Source of the DNA: Ectopseudomonas khazarica
GTDB lineage: Bacteria; Pseudomonadota; Gammaproteobacteria; Pseudomonadales; Pseudomonadaceae
Length of the DNA stretch: 64,000 bases
NCBI RefSeq assembly: GCF_004521985.1
Contig: NZ_SBHZ01000018.1
Coordinates: forward strand, 35,061 to 99,060
Direction: 5' to 3'
In this document: piece after piece, positions 1-9,012 of the stretch
Position numbering within the stretch: position 1 is the stretch's first letter
How the letters are laid out: each line of letters opens with the position of its first letter
Program-made: the position numbers and the translations under genes
The notes under the pieces: generated by a model
Told to the model about the DNA's origin: nothing
The model's input: only the letters and a program-made list of their open reading frames with translations
The model's database searches: none

Positions 1-212
1 AAATGCAATCGTCTACACTTCGGGCATCGGTAGACCGTAATAGCCTTTTCATCAAGAGCTTCATATAACTGATCAGAAGACAGCTTATCCTCGCTATCTA
101 GCCTATCCCCCAAGCTCTCTATTGCTGACTCAGGAATTAGAGTCAACTCATAGCCTGACCATCCTTGCGAAAGGTTCATAACGTAGCCACAGGCACACGA
201 GTACTTCGGCAT
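1..212 (-). CDS. cdiI: Probable CdiI immunity protein (partial, C-terminus outside window)
   Basis: The start ATG at 212 lies two bases after the cdiA stop codon. It is preceded by a strong GGAGGAGG ribosome site that forms the last codons of cdiA. Seventy codons are visible. The product begins MPKYSCACGY and has Cys6 and Cys8 (CxC) and Cys63 and Cys66 (CPKC), a spacing that suggests a zinc-ribbon fold; the middle is acidic. Position directly behind a CdiA toxin tip is the classic place of the cognate immunity gene, and the tight coupling fits co-expression with the toxin. Function is inferred from position; I do not recognise the family by name. Base composition is visibly more AT-rich than most of the window, typical of exchangeable toxin/immunity cassettes. 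Confidence 0.7.
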   Translation of the reverse strand, partial: MPKYSCACGYVMNLSQGWSGYELTLIPESAIESLGDRLDSEDKLSSDQLYEALDEKAITVYRCPKCRRLH

Positions 213-214
213 AA

Positions 215-3200
215 TTAGCCTCCTCCAGCAGGTCGATCAAATCGCACCAATGATCCATCAGGTTTCTGGAAGAATATAGTTTTTATACTCTGCGCGTTAG
301 TCTTCCCCCACATACGAGCAGCAATGGACGACATGTCAGTGCTTGGCAAGTCCGCCTGCACCAAGACTCCGCCAGCTTGATTCGACTTCTTCTCTATCGC
401 TCGAACTATCTTTGTCGGATCAAGATTCTTCGGTGTGTACACATCAATGGAACCGAGTCCATCAACATGCAAGTCCGCAGTTCGCTGCCCTTGAACACCT
501 TTAGCTGACGCAGTGGTTTGGTGCGTAACATCGTACCCAAGACCAGATAATCCTTGTCCTGCACGTACTTCATTTGCGTCAGGTATTGCGCCGGGTTCAG
601 TCTTAATCTTCCCTGCTGTTCCAGTCGCTTTTGGACCATCCCCCACAACACCAGAGTCCGTTTTGGGCACATGCAGCTTCCCGTCAACGGCACTCGCAAT
701 ACGATCAACAACTTTACCGCCAACACGCTGCAACACAAGATCAGCAGCAGCGGATACTACGAAATCACCAACATTTTCGGCCAGGCTCACATCCCCCGGA
801 TGCGTTCCCGGCCTAAACGAGTCTATAACCTTCTGGCCTTCCGTCGAGGTATAACCACTGCTCAGGCGATCCACGCCGTCGCTATACTGCGATACGCTAC
901 CCGCGAAACCAACGGCTCCAAGCGCACACCCTAGCCCGAGTGAAACAGCACAAGTTCCCGCTCCTCCGACACCCGAGACGATAGCTCCGCCAGCGCCTCC
1001 AATGACACTACCGGCAGCGCTGGTGTAATAAAGCCCCTCCCCACGGCTGGAAACCGCGTCGTTAAACCGCTCACTAAGTGAGTAGCTGAACAAGCCACTT
1101 TCCTGAAGGCTGACTTGAAGCTCTGGGTACTGTGCCCCCTCCGCCTGCAGGGCCGTTAGAAATTCATAATTGGGGTCACTTGGCGGTATACCAGCAGCAC
1201 AGGAAACCAGCGCACATGCGGCCGCGTCCCATGCTCTGGCTCTTTCTGGATCACGTTGAGTCAATTCATCCAAGAGCTTGGCTTCAGCACTGTGCAACTG
1301 CCTGTTATAAGCCGTCGCATTCTTCGCCAACTCAGCAGCCTTGGCCATGTCACCGCCGGTTGCCGTCGCAGCAGCCACACCGATCAACTGCGACACGGTC
1401 TGTTCAAGGCGCTTGTCACCCTTGATTACACCAGACAGTTGCTCGATGAGCAGCTCATTGGCACCAGCCGCCAACGCTCCAGTCTTGAAGTCGCCGCCAG
1501 TGGCTTCACTTAACAGCCCACCAATCACCGCATGCAACGCAACTTTCTCGGGGCTGCCTTCGGCCCAATTGGCTTTTTCTGCAAAGTCCCCCACGTTCTT
1601 GAACACGGAGGCCTGCAGCAAGTGCTGCACCTGCGCGGTCAGAGCGGTTTGCAAGTTGTCACCCAGGCTACCGCCTTGAATGGCGGTTTGAGCCAGCGCT
1701 TGGACTGCCCCTTGAGTCCCCAAGTAAGAGCCGAATTTAGCGATATCACTCGGCTTGCCCAGGTCAAAACCCTTAGTGACCTTATTGAGGTTATCGCCAG
1801 TGACACCAAAGGCGCTGTCCAGTACCCCAGAAGTAAAGCCTGCCGTGATGGCCGAGGTGGCATAACCTTTGAGGTTGTCGCTACTGAACGTTTCGCTCAG
1901 TACTGCCCCAAGATTGCCTCGATTATTGACAGTGCTAACTGCGGCTGTCCCGGCAGCAGACGAAATAGCTGCTGTAGCAGCGACGTTGGCCCACCCAGCC
2001 GCACTAGTCGCCGTCGCAGCAGCCCACACAGATGTGGAGGCCGCTGCCGTCCCCGCAGCAGTCGCTCCTGCTGCAGTACCCGCTGCGGTTGCTCCAGCTG
2101 CCGCCCCTGCACTGGCACCACCAGCCCCAGCAGCACTCGCCACTAGCCCACTAGCAGCCCCCGCCGTCAAGTACGCCACCACGATGGCGATGATCATCGC
2201 CGCAGCCCCACCCAACCCCGAATGGCTGTACTTGAAGGAGTCATGCACCTCCTTCACCTGGCGCCAATCCACATCACCTCGGGCTTCAGCCTCTTTCAGC
2301 CAAGCCAACTCGGGGTCGGCCTTGACCATGGCATCGATGGTCTGGCTGACCGACTGCCGGTTGACCTCCTTGATATCGATCTTCAGACCATCGACCGCCT
2401 GAATGACCAAGTCGCCCTGGGCGATCAGCTCACTCTGTTTCAGGGTCTCGTCGGTCTTGCCCTTGCCCTTGGCAGAGGTCCAGGCCCAGCTGTTGCTGCT
2501 CTTCTCATGGCTCTCCTGATCCAGATCCTTGACCGCTTCGAAGGTGATCGCACCGCCGCTGTCGAGGATCAGGTCGCCACCACTTTCCAGGCGTGCTTTC
2601 TGATAGAGCTGGTCGCCTTCGCTAACCAGGGTCAAATCACCGCCCGTGGTGATGGAACTACCAACGTTGCGCACGGTGGTGACTTCGTCTCGCTGGGTTT
2701 TCTTGCTGCCCCAGGAGCCCTTCTTCTTCATGTCGTAGAGGTAGTAGTCGCTGTTCTGCGCAGCCAGCAACGCCAGTTGCTCACCGGCATACAGGAAGGC
2801 CTCACCCTCGACCCTGAGCTGGCTGGCGCTGAGGATCAGGTTGCCTTCGGCCAGGACATCCAGATCCCCACCCGCCTCGATCACCGCCGTCTGCTGGCGT
2901 ACGCTGCTATTCTCCTTGTCGACCTTCTTGCCACTGCGCTTGTAGTGGTACTCGCTGCTGCTCTCGTGGGCCGCTGCAGCGATGGTCACATCCCGGCCAG
3001 CATCCAGGGATATGTCGCTTTCTGCCTTGAGGCTGCTGGCCACCACAGCAATATCCTGCCCGGCAGTCACGGCCAGATCCCCGCCCACCTGCACATCGCC
3101 GCCATGCTGGGTGGTGCTGGTGGTGCTCCAGAAGTGGCGTCTGTCCTTGCGCATGCTGCCTTGCTCTTCGGCAGCAGCGGCGATGATCACGTCACCACCG

Positions 3201-6200
3201 GCATTCAACTTCGCATCGCCGCCTGCCTTGAGGTTGCCACCGATGTTCTGGATATCGCCCCCAGCGAGCAGTTGCAGATCGTTGCCCGCCTCGATGCCCG
3301 CTGCCTTGTCCACGACGCTGGTCAGCTGGCTGTAGCCCTTGCCCTCCACGCTCTGCTGGCTGATGGTGCGCTCGTTGCGGATGTCACCAGTCAGGGCAAT
3401 CAGGGAAACGTCCTGGCCATTGATGATCCCACCCTGAGCGTTGCGAATGCTGTCGGTGGCCAGTAATTGCAGGCGCTGGTTGGCCTGCATCAGGCCACTG
3501 TTGGTTACGTTCGCAACGTTTACGTCAAGGCTCTTGGTGGCGCGCAAGGTGCCGCTGTTGTTGAGGCTGCCGCCGCTGATCAGAGCCACGTCCTGGCCCT
3601 GGATCAGTGCGCCGCTTGGTGCCAGGCGATCCCCGACCTGGGCCAGGTACAGCACTGGCACCAGTACTTTCTCGCCGTTCACCTCACGCTCTTCGAGCCA
3701 GACGATGTCATGGGTCAGCGCCGCGACCTGGGCAGAAGAGAGCCCGATACCAACCGACAGGTTCAGCGCATCCTTGCTGGCGATGGCGTTGTCCATCAGG
3801 TAGCGGAACTGTGCGTCGTTATTGGTGAAACCGTCGAGGTAGCGCTTGCCGGTACGCGCGGCGATCGCTTGCTCAAGCAGACGCTGTTCGTACAGACCGT
3901 CGCCAAGGCGCTTCTGTGCCACATCGTTCTCGAACCCCAGCAAGCCGAGCATGTAGTCGGAGCTGACAAACTGCTTGAGGTCGGCAAATGCCGGATTGGT
4001 TTCGATCAGGTAGCGGTGACCTGGATCGGTATTGGTCCGGAACAGACCATTCTGCCCCTGCGGCAGGCCGAAGCTCGGCAGGGCAATAGGGTCGACGGCC
4101 TGCTGCGCGGTGTTGGCAGGCAATTGCGGGTTGAGCTGCACGACCAGCGGTTGGGTGGCACTGCTGATGGTGGTTTCCAGCGTTTGCTCGGCACCCGCCT
4201 GGGGGGCGTTGTGAGCAAGAATGGAGTCATTGGTAATCGGCTGGGTGGCCTGGACGCGCACATCGCCGCCGGCCTGGATGATGCCAGGCGCGGCAACACC
4301 AATGGGCGTTTCGGTCTGGATATCGCTGACCAGACTCCAGCGTGCCAGGGCTGTCGGCAATACCTTGGGCAAGGGCTGCGCATTGTAGGGATGGATGTAG
4401 TTGTCGCGGAAACGCTCATCCGTCCCGTCTGTCACCCGACCGGTGTTGTAGCGGCGTACACGCTCGACCGAGGCCAGCGTGGCACCGGTGTTTTCCAGGC
4501 TATCGGCATCGATATCGATGTCACCGGCAGCACTCAGGGTGCTGTAACGGTTGGCGACTTCGGAACCCTTGAGCAGCAGATTCGCACCACTGTGAATACG
4601 CGCAGCTGCCGAGTCCTCCTCGACTCTGGCCTCGAAGCGCTCGGTCGCCAGATAGTCGACATTGTGGTGATCGCCACCGCAGTCATAGCAGACGACACTG
4701 ATACCGCCGTAGGTCTGCGCGAGCTGCCAATCGAAGACTTCCTTGCGGTTGTGCAGCACCGTTGAACGCAGGGTCATATCCCGCGTGGACTCGATACTCG
4801 CCGAACGGTTCTCCAGCAGATCCAGGTTGCCACCCTGCTCATCGCGAGCGACATCCAGCGCACCCAGGCTGTAGATATCGCCGAACAGGTTGACCAGGCT
4901 GGCAGTGCGCAAGGTCATGTCCGCACCACTGAAGACCAGCCCCTGCTCGTTGCGCAGCGAGTCCGCCTCGATACGCAACAGGCCTGCACCGCCCAGCGTG
5001 CCGCGGTTGTCGAGGCTGCCCAGCGCAAGAGACATGTCTTGCGCTGCGGTCAGGCGCCCCCGGCTGAGCAGTTGGCCGCTCAGTTCGAAGCGCGCCGCAC
5101 CGCCGCTCTTCGCTTCGGCGTCGCTGCCGAACTCGGCGCTTGCGGCCTTGAAAGTCAGATCGCCCAGGCTGCGCAACGCGCCATTACCCTGGTAACGGCC
5201 AGTGAGCGTCAAGTCGAGCGTGCCGTCGGTAGCGATCACACCATCGTTGACCCAGTTGTCCCCGTTGGCGGTGATGCTCTGCCGCGAGATCAACTGGCCC
5301 GTAGCCGTCTGGGTGAACTGGCCGATGTTCAGGGTCAGGCGCTCGGCCTGCAGTTCGCTGGTGTTGTTCCAGTCGTCTGCGCTCAGGCTCAGTTCGCCGT
5401 TGGTGCTGAAGCGGCCGCCGGCGTTCCCCAGATCGGCCAGATTCAGCTCGAATCCCTGGCTGCCGAGATGACGCATCGTGCCACCCTGGTTGCTCAGCGA
5501 GCCGCTGGCAAGGGCGAAGGCGGCGTTGCCGATTTCCACCAGGCCCTGGTCATTGTCGAACAGGTTGCCAACCTGGAAAGCGCTCTTGTCACTGCTCGCC
5601 AGGGCACGCAGTCGGCCATCTCGGTTCTGCACGCTATCGACGGCAAGCGCCAGCGCCTGGCTGGACTCGATCAAGCCCTGAGCATTGCTCAGCACCCCGC
5701 TCAGCTTCAGATCGATGACGTTGGCGGCGACGGCACCGCTCTGGTTGTCCAGCGACGCGGCATCGACGTGCAGCTCGCCGGCGGCCAGCACTTCACCGTC
5801 CTGGTTACTCAGGGCGCCGCCACCGAGTTCCAGGTTCCTTTGCGCAATGACTTGCCCCTGGCTGTTGCTGAGTTGCGCAGCCTGGATGTTGGCATTACCG
5901 GCGCTGAGCAGCTTGCCGCTGCTGTTGTCCAGCACCTCGACATCCGCCTCGAAGCTGCCGCGAGCGATCAGCTCGCCCCGGTTGGTGACGCTCCGGCTGT
6001 TGAGCACCAATGTGCTGTCGCTCACGAGCGTACCGTCCGCCTTGACGCCGGCCTCGACGACGCCCTGGTTATCCAGTTCACCGCCACCGATCTCGACACG
6101 ATTGCCGGCGGCCAGGCTGTCCTTCACCTGGGTCTTGCCCGTGGCGCTGACCACAGCATTGCGCCCGGCGTAGGTATCGGCACCCAGCTCGATCTCCTCG

Positions 6201-7111
6201 GCAGCGAGCTTGAGGTCATTGCTGGCCGCGACCCGCGCCAGGCTCAGCTTGCCGTTGGCATCGATCTGGATGTCCCCGGCACTGGCCGCCATGTCGCCGG
6301 CCAGCTTCACGCCCACACCCTGCTCGGTGCCGACCAGACGAATGGCACCTGCGTACATGCCGCCAAGAGCCGAGCTGTCGATGGCCAGCATCGGCTTGTC
6401 CGAGCCATCGTCAGCCTTGGCGGCCGCAGCCAGCGTGGTGGCATCCACGTCGTTGCGGCCGGTGATGATGTTGAGCTTCTTCGCGTGCAGTTCGGCGTTG
6501 ATCTGCGCGCTGCGGGTAATCAGGTCGAACTGGTCGACGTTGCCGGCATTGAGGCCCGCACCTTCGATGGAAATCTGCCCGCCATCGACGTCGAAACGCT
6601 GCAGGCGACCGTCCTCGACGACCGGGCTACCGGTGCTGAGCGTGACGCGAGGCGTGTTGATGAAGCCGCAGCCATCGCAGGTGATGCCGTGCGGGTTGGC
6701 GACGATGACCGCAGCCGAGCGCCCGGCCACTTCCGTGTAGCCCCTGAGCTGGCTGGCGTTGCCGCCGGTGACTTCGTTGAGAATCAGCCCGGCGGCACCG
6801 TTCTTCAGGTTCGGGTTGCCAACCACGTAGCCGCCCAACTGGGTCTGCACCACGTTCTGCGCACTGTTGTTGAGGATCAGCCCCTGTTGACCGACGTTGT
6901 AGTCGGTGAACTTGTTGTGCGACAGGCCACTGCCATTGGGTGTGGCGATATTGACCATCGGCACACCGTTCTGCGCCTGGGTCACGGCGGTGTTGCCAGC
7001 GGCGGCCTGGTCGACTGCCAGCTGCGCCGCCGTGGCGACGATCGGGTTGAGAAACAGTACGCCGGCAACAATCAGGGCGATGTTCTGATACAGGGGACTA
7101 CGTACGTCCAT
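215..7111 (-). CDS. cdiA: CdiA/FhaB-type filamentous hemagglutinin with C-terminal toxin (two-partner secretion exoprotein)
   Basis: Large exoprotein of about 2298 residues, exported by the neighbouring CdiB and displayed to deliver a toxic tip into contacting cells. Residues 1-29 form a signal peptide (MDVRSPLYQN start, cut after VATAA). The TPS domain follows, with NPNL at 99-102 and NPHGI at 139-143. A long run of hemagglutinin beta-helix repeats extends to about residue 1600. A DUF637-like Ala/Gly-rich hydrophobic segment lies near 1630-1780, then a second Gly-rich hydrophobic stretch near 2030-2090. The last 120-150 residues form the toxin. The motif RTADLHVDG..SIDVYTPK resembles the PD-(D/E)XK-like tRNase fold of CdiA C-terminal domains. 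I chose the ATG at 7111, which has GGAG upstream; the ATG at 7132 lacks a site. The protein is short for CdiA, which often exceeds 3000 residues. Confidence 0.9.
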   Translation of the reverse strand: MDVRSPLYQNIALIVAGVLFLNPIVATAAQLAVDQAAAGNTAVTQAQNGVPMVNIATPNGSGLSHNKFTDYNVGQQGLILNNSAQNVVQTQLGGYVVGNPNLKNGAAGLILNEVTGGNASQLRGYTEVAGRSAAVIVANPHGITCDGCGFINTPRVTLSTGSPVVEDGRLQRFDVDGGQISIEGAGLNAGNVDQFDLITRSAQINAELHAKKLNIITGRNDVDATTLAAAAKADDGSDKPMLAIDSSALGGMYAGAIRLVGTEQGVGVKLAGDMAASAGDIQIDANGKLSLARVAASNDLKLAAEEIELGADTYAGRNAVVSATGKTQVKDSLAAGNRVEIGGGELDNQGVVEAGVKADGTLVSDSTLVLNSRSVTNRGELIARGSFEADVEVLDNSSGKLLSAGNANIQAAQLSNSQGQVIAQRNLELGGGALSNQDGEVLAAGELHVDAASLDNQSGAVAANVIDLKLSGVLSNAQGLIESSQALALAVDSVQNRDGRLRALASSDKSAFQVGNLFDNDQGLVEIGNAAFALASGSLSNQGGTMRHLGSQGFELNLADLGNAGGRFSTNGELSLSADDWNNTSELQAERLTLNIGQFTQTATGQLISRQSITANGDNWVNDGVIATDGTLDLTLTGRYQGNGALRSLGDLTFKAASAEFGSDAEAKSGGAARFELSGQLLSRGRLTAAQDMSLALGSLDNRGTLGGAGLLRIEADSLRNEQGLVFSGADMTLRTASLVNLFGDIYSLGALDVARDEQGGNLDLLENRSASIESTRDMTLRSTVLHNRKEVFDWQLAQTYGGISVVCYDCGGDHHNVDYLATERFEARVEEDSAAARIHSGANLLLKGSEVANRYSTLSAAGDIDIDADSLENTGATLASVERVRRYNTGRVTDGTDERFRDNYIHPYNAQPLPKVLPTALARWSLVSDIQTETPIGVAAPGIIQAGGDVRVQATQPITNDSILAHNAPQAGAEQTLETTISSATQPLVVQLNPQLPANTAQQAVDPIALPSFGLPQGQNGLFRTNTDPGHRYLIETNPAFADLKQFVSSDYMLGLLGFENDVAQKRLGDGLYEQRLLEQAIAARTGKRYLDGFTNNDAQFRYLMDNAIASKDALNLSVGIGLSSAQVAALTHDIVWLEEREVNGEKVLVPVLYLAQVGDRLAPSGALIQGQDVALISGGSLNNSGTLRATKSLDVNVANVTNSGLMQANQRLQLLATDSIRNAQGGIINGQDVSLIALTGDIRNERTISQQSVEGKGYSQLTSVVDKAAGIEAGNDLQLLAGGDIQNIGGNLKAGGDAKLNAGGDVIIAAAAEEQGSMRKDRRHFWSTTSTTQHGGDVQVGGDLAVTAGQDIAVVASSLKAESDISLDAGRDVTIAAAAHESSSEYHYKRSGKKVDKENSSVRQQTAVIEAGGDLDVLAEGNLILSASQLRVEGEAFLYAGEQLALLAAQNSDYYLYDMKKKGSWGSKKTQRDEVTTVRNVGSSITTGGDLTLVSEGDQLYQKARLESGGDLILDSGGAITFEAVKDLDQESHEKSSNSWAWTSAKGKGKTDETLKQSELIAQGDLVIQAVDGLKIDIKEVNRQSVSQTIDAMVKADPELAWLKEAEARGDVDWRQVKEVHDSFKYSHSGLGGAAAMIIAIVVAYLTAGAASGLVASAAGAGGASAGAAAGATAAGTAAGATAAGTAAASTSVWAAATATSAAGWANVAATAAISSAAGTAAVSTVNNRGNLGAVLSETFSSDNLKGYATSAITAGFTSGVLDSAFGVTGDNLNKVTKGFDLGKPSDIAKFGSYLGTQGAVQALAQTAIQGGSLGDNLQTALTAQVQHLLQASVFKNVGDFAEKANWAEGSPEKVALHAVIGGLLSEATGGDFKTGALAAGANELLIEQLSGVIKGDKRLEQTVSQLIGVAAATATGGDMAKAAELAKNATAYNRQLHSAEAKLLDELTQRDPERARAWDAAACALVSCAAGIPPSDPNYEFLTALQAEGAQYPELQVSLQESGLFSYSLSERFNDAVSSRGEGLYYTSAAGSVIGGAGGAIVSGVGGAGTCAVSLGLGCALGAVGFAGSVSQYSDGVDRLSSGYTSTEGQKVIDSFRPGTHPGDVSLAENVGDFVVSAAADLVLQRVGGKVVDRIASAVDGKLHVPKTDSGVVGDGPKATGTAGKIKTEPGAIPDANEVRAGQGLSGLGYDVTHQTTASAKGVQGQRTADLHVDGLGSIDVYTPKNLDPTKIVRAIEKKSNQAGGVLVQADLPSTDMSSIAARMWGKTNAQSIKTIFFQKPDGSLVRFDRPAGGG
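217..228 (-). promoter_or_regulatory. Ribosome binding site of cdiI inside the cdiA 3' end
   Basis: On the minus strand the sequence GGAGGAGGCTAATT precedes the ATG of the immunity gene. The GGA GGA GGC codons also encode the final three glycines of CdiA, so translation of the immunity gene starts where the toxin ends. Confidence 0.75.
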
Positions 7112-7143
7112 GTCGATACTCCAACCAGCCATCCGGCCGGCAA

Positions 7144-8829
7144 TCAGAAGAACAGGTCGAAACGGAAATAAACCGGGCGTTCGTCGCGCTCGATGGCGTC
7201 CGGACGCTCCAGGGAATGGGCAACGCTCACCGACGCGGCGAGGTGCTGGCCACGCAACGCGAATTCGACGGCGTTGCCGCTCATGCGTCCGCGTTGTTCC
7301 GGGTTATGGCGGCCGCCATGAATCACGCCGACGTCATAGGCCAGGGCCAGGCTGTATTCGTGGACGAAGGGGCGCAGTGCGTCCCAGGTCACCGCACGGC
7401 GCCAGCGCAGTTGATTGCGCCAGTAGCCGCCCGTATCGCCGGACAGCGATTCGTCCTTGAACCCGCGCACCGAGCTGAGACCACCGATGCTGATGCGTTG
7501 CGGGCTGAACAATACGTCCTCGCTCTTCTGGCCATAGGCGAGGCTGTCGAAGCTGAAGGACTCGCCCCACAGCTGGAACGGCTGCAGGTAGCTCAGGGTC
7601 AGGCTGTACTTGTTGTAGCGCGCCACCGGCTGGCTGCCTTGCGGATCGCCCGCGCGCTGGGCATCGAAGGCACCTATGCCTCGCTGCCAGCCGATATCCG
7701 CGTTGACGAAGGCCGAGCCGATACGCCGGCCATGGTTGAAACCCAGCTCCGCTTCGGACAGGCGGGTGCTGGAGGTGTCGATGCGACTACCCAGAATGAA
7801 ATTGTTGGTGCGCAGATGGCTGACACCGAGGTTGAATGCCGTCTTGCTGACGCTGTCGCGATGCAGCACGCGCTCGCCACGCAGGGCGTGGGTCTTGCTG
7901 TCGCCGTCCTGCTCGAAGAGAAAGCCATTGCCCTCGCTCTGCGTGCGGTAGTAGCTCTGGCTGTAGCTGTAACTGAAGTTCCACCAGCCGTAGGGCACCT
8001 GATAGATCAGGCTCTGGCTGTGGGAGTGACGATAGCTGTCACTCACCGCATCGCGGCTGGCACGCAGGCTGAGCTGATCGGCCAGCCCCAGCGGACTGTC
8101 CCAGTCGAAGTTCAGGCCCCATTGCTGCTCGCCCGTGCTCGACTGCCCGTCGTTATGCCGAGTGAGGCCGGCACGCCAGGGCTTGCTGCGCTGCCCCTGC
8201 AACCTGACGCGACTGGCCCCTACGGCCTCGCCTGGCACCAGTTCCAGCTGAGCCTGGCGCGAAGGCAGGCGATTGAGCTGATCGACCAGTTGCTCCAGCT
8301 CGCGCAGATCCAGCACTTCGCCCGCCTGGCCCGGAAAGCCCATGGCCAGTTCACGCTCCGTGGCGAGTGCCGAACTGTCCAGCCCTTCCAGGTGACCTTC
8401 GACCACGATGACGCGCAATTCGCCCGAGGACAGATCCTGTTGCGGCAGGTAGGCACGCGAGGTCACGTAACCGCGGTCAATGTAGAACTGGGTGATGGCC
8501 TTGAGCAGCTCATTGAGCTGCCCGACGCCCAGGCACTGGCCGGTGAACCCCTGGAGGATGGTGCGCTGGTCGACCTCGCCGATCAGCTTGGCGCCCTCCA
8601 GGCGAATACGCCCGATGTCGAAACAACGTTCGTCTTCGACCGGCGCAGGTTGCAGCTCGGGGGTTTTACCGGGCAGTTGCTGGAGCTCGTCCAGGCGCCG
8701 CTGCTGTTCCTGCAACAGGCGCTCCTGGCGGTCACGGATCAGCTCCCGGTCACCTGGCGTCTGTGCCAGGGCAATAGCGGGGAGGGCAACACACAGCCAT
8801 ACGGCCAAAGGGCTACAACGGAAAGGCAT
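7144..8829 (-). CDS. cdiB: CdiB/ShlB/FhaC-type outer membrane transporter (TpsB)
   Basis: 561-residue outer membrane protein that exports CdiA across the outer membrane. An N-terminal signal peptide is visible (residues 1-22, ending AIALA). It is followed by a charged helical segment rich in Arg/Gln (30-52), the POTRA region (about 68-220, beginning CFDIGRIRLEG and containing YIDRGYVTSRAYLP), and a C-terminal barrel. The conserved VRGF motif lies near residue 454. The protein ends with aromatic YFRFDLFF, as expected for a barrel terminal strand. It lies 32 bases upstream of cdiA in the same direction, giving the order cdiB-cdiA-cdiI. The 183 bases upstream separate it from the reductase gene and presumably hold the promoter; I could not define one. 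Confidence 0.9.
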   Translation of the reverse strand: MPFRCSPLAVWLCVALPAIALAQTPGDRELIRDRQERLLQEQQRRLDELQQLPGKTPELQPAPVEDERCFDIGRIRLEGAKLIGEVDQRTILQGFTGQCLGVGQLNELLKAITQFYIDRGYVTSRAYLPQQDLSSGELRVIVVEGHLEGLDSSALATERELAMGFPGQAGEVLDLRELEQLVDQLNRLPSRQAQLELVPGEAVGASRVRLQGQRSKPWRAGLTRHNDGQSSTGEQQWGLNFDWDSPLGLADQLSLRASRDAVSDSYRHSHSQSLIYQVPYGWWNFSYSYSQSYYRTQSEGNGFLFEQDGDSKTHALRGERVLHRDSVSKTAFNLGVSHLRTNNFILGSRIDTSSTRLSEAELGFNHGRRIGSAFVNADIGWQRGIGAFDAQRAGDPQGSQPVARYNKYSLTLSYLQPFQLWGESFSFDSLAYGQKSEDVLFSPQRISIGGLSSVRGFKDESLSGDTGGYWRNQLRWRRAVTWDALRPFVHEYSLALAYDVGVIHGGRHNPEQRGRMSGNAVEFALRGQHLAASVSVAHSLERPDAIERDERPVYFRFDLFF

Positions 8830-9012
8830 GCCTTCAGTCCTTTGAATAGCAAAAAAACGGCGTCGGGAAATCGGCGCGAATTAGAGCATATGGCATCCTG
8901 CCATCAAAGGTTCACTTGATGAGTGGCATAGGACTAGATCCTAAAAGCGCGCCCCTATCCGACGAACGGCATATTGCCACTACAAAGGAGGCGTGCCGCC
9001 TACGACCCTCGC

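Noticed and set aside
5039..7171. A long plus-strand open frame of 710 codons antisense to cdiA.
   Set aside because: It is a shadow of the minus-strand coding bias. It has no ribosome site or recognisable domain, while the opposite strand clearly encodes CdiA.
8830..9012. A possible promoter for the CDI operon in the gap upstream of cdiB.
   Set aside because: I found no hexamer pair with acceptable spacing and would be guessing.
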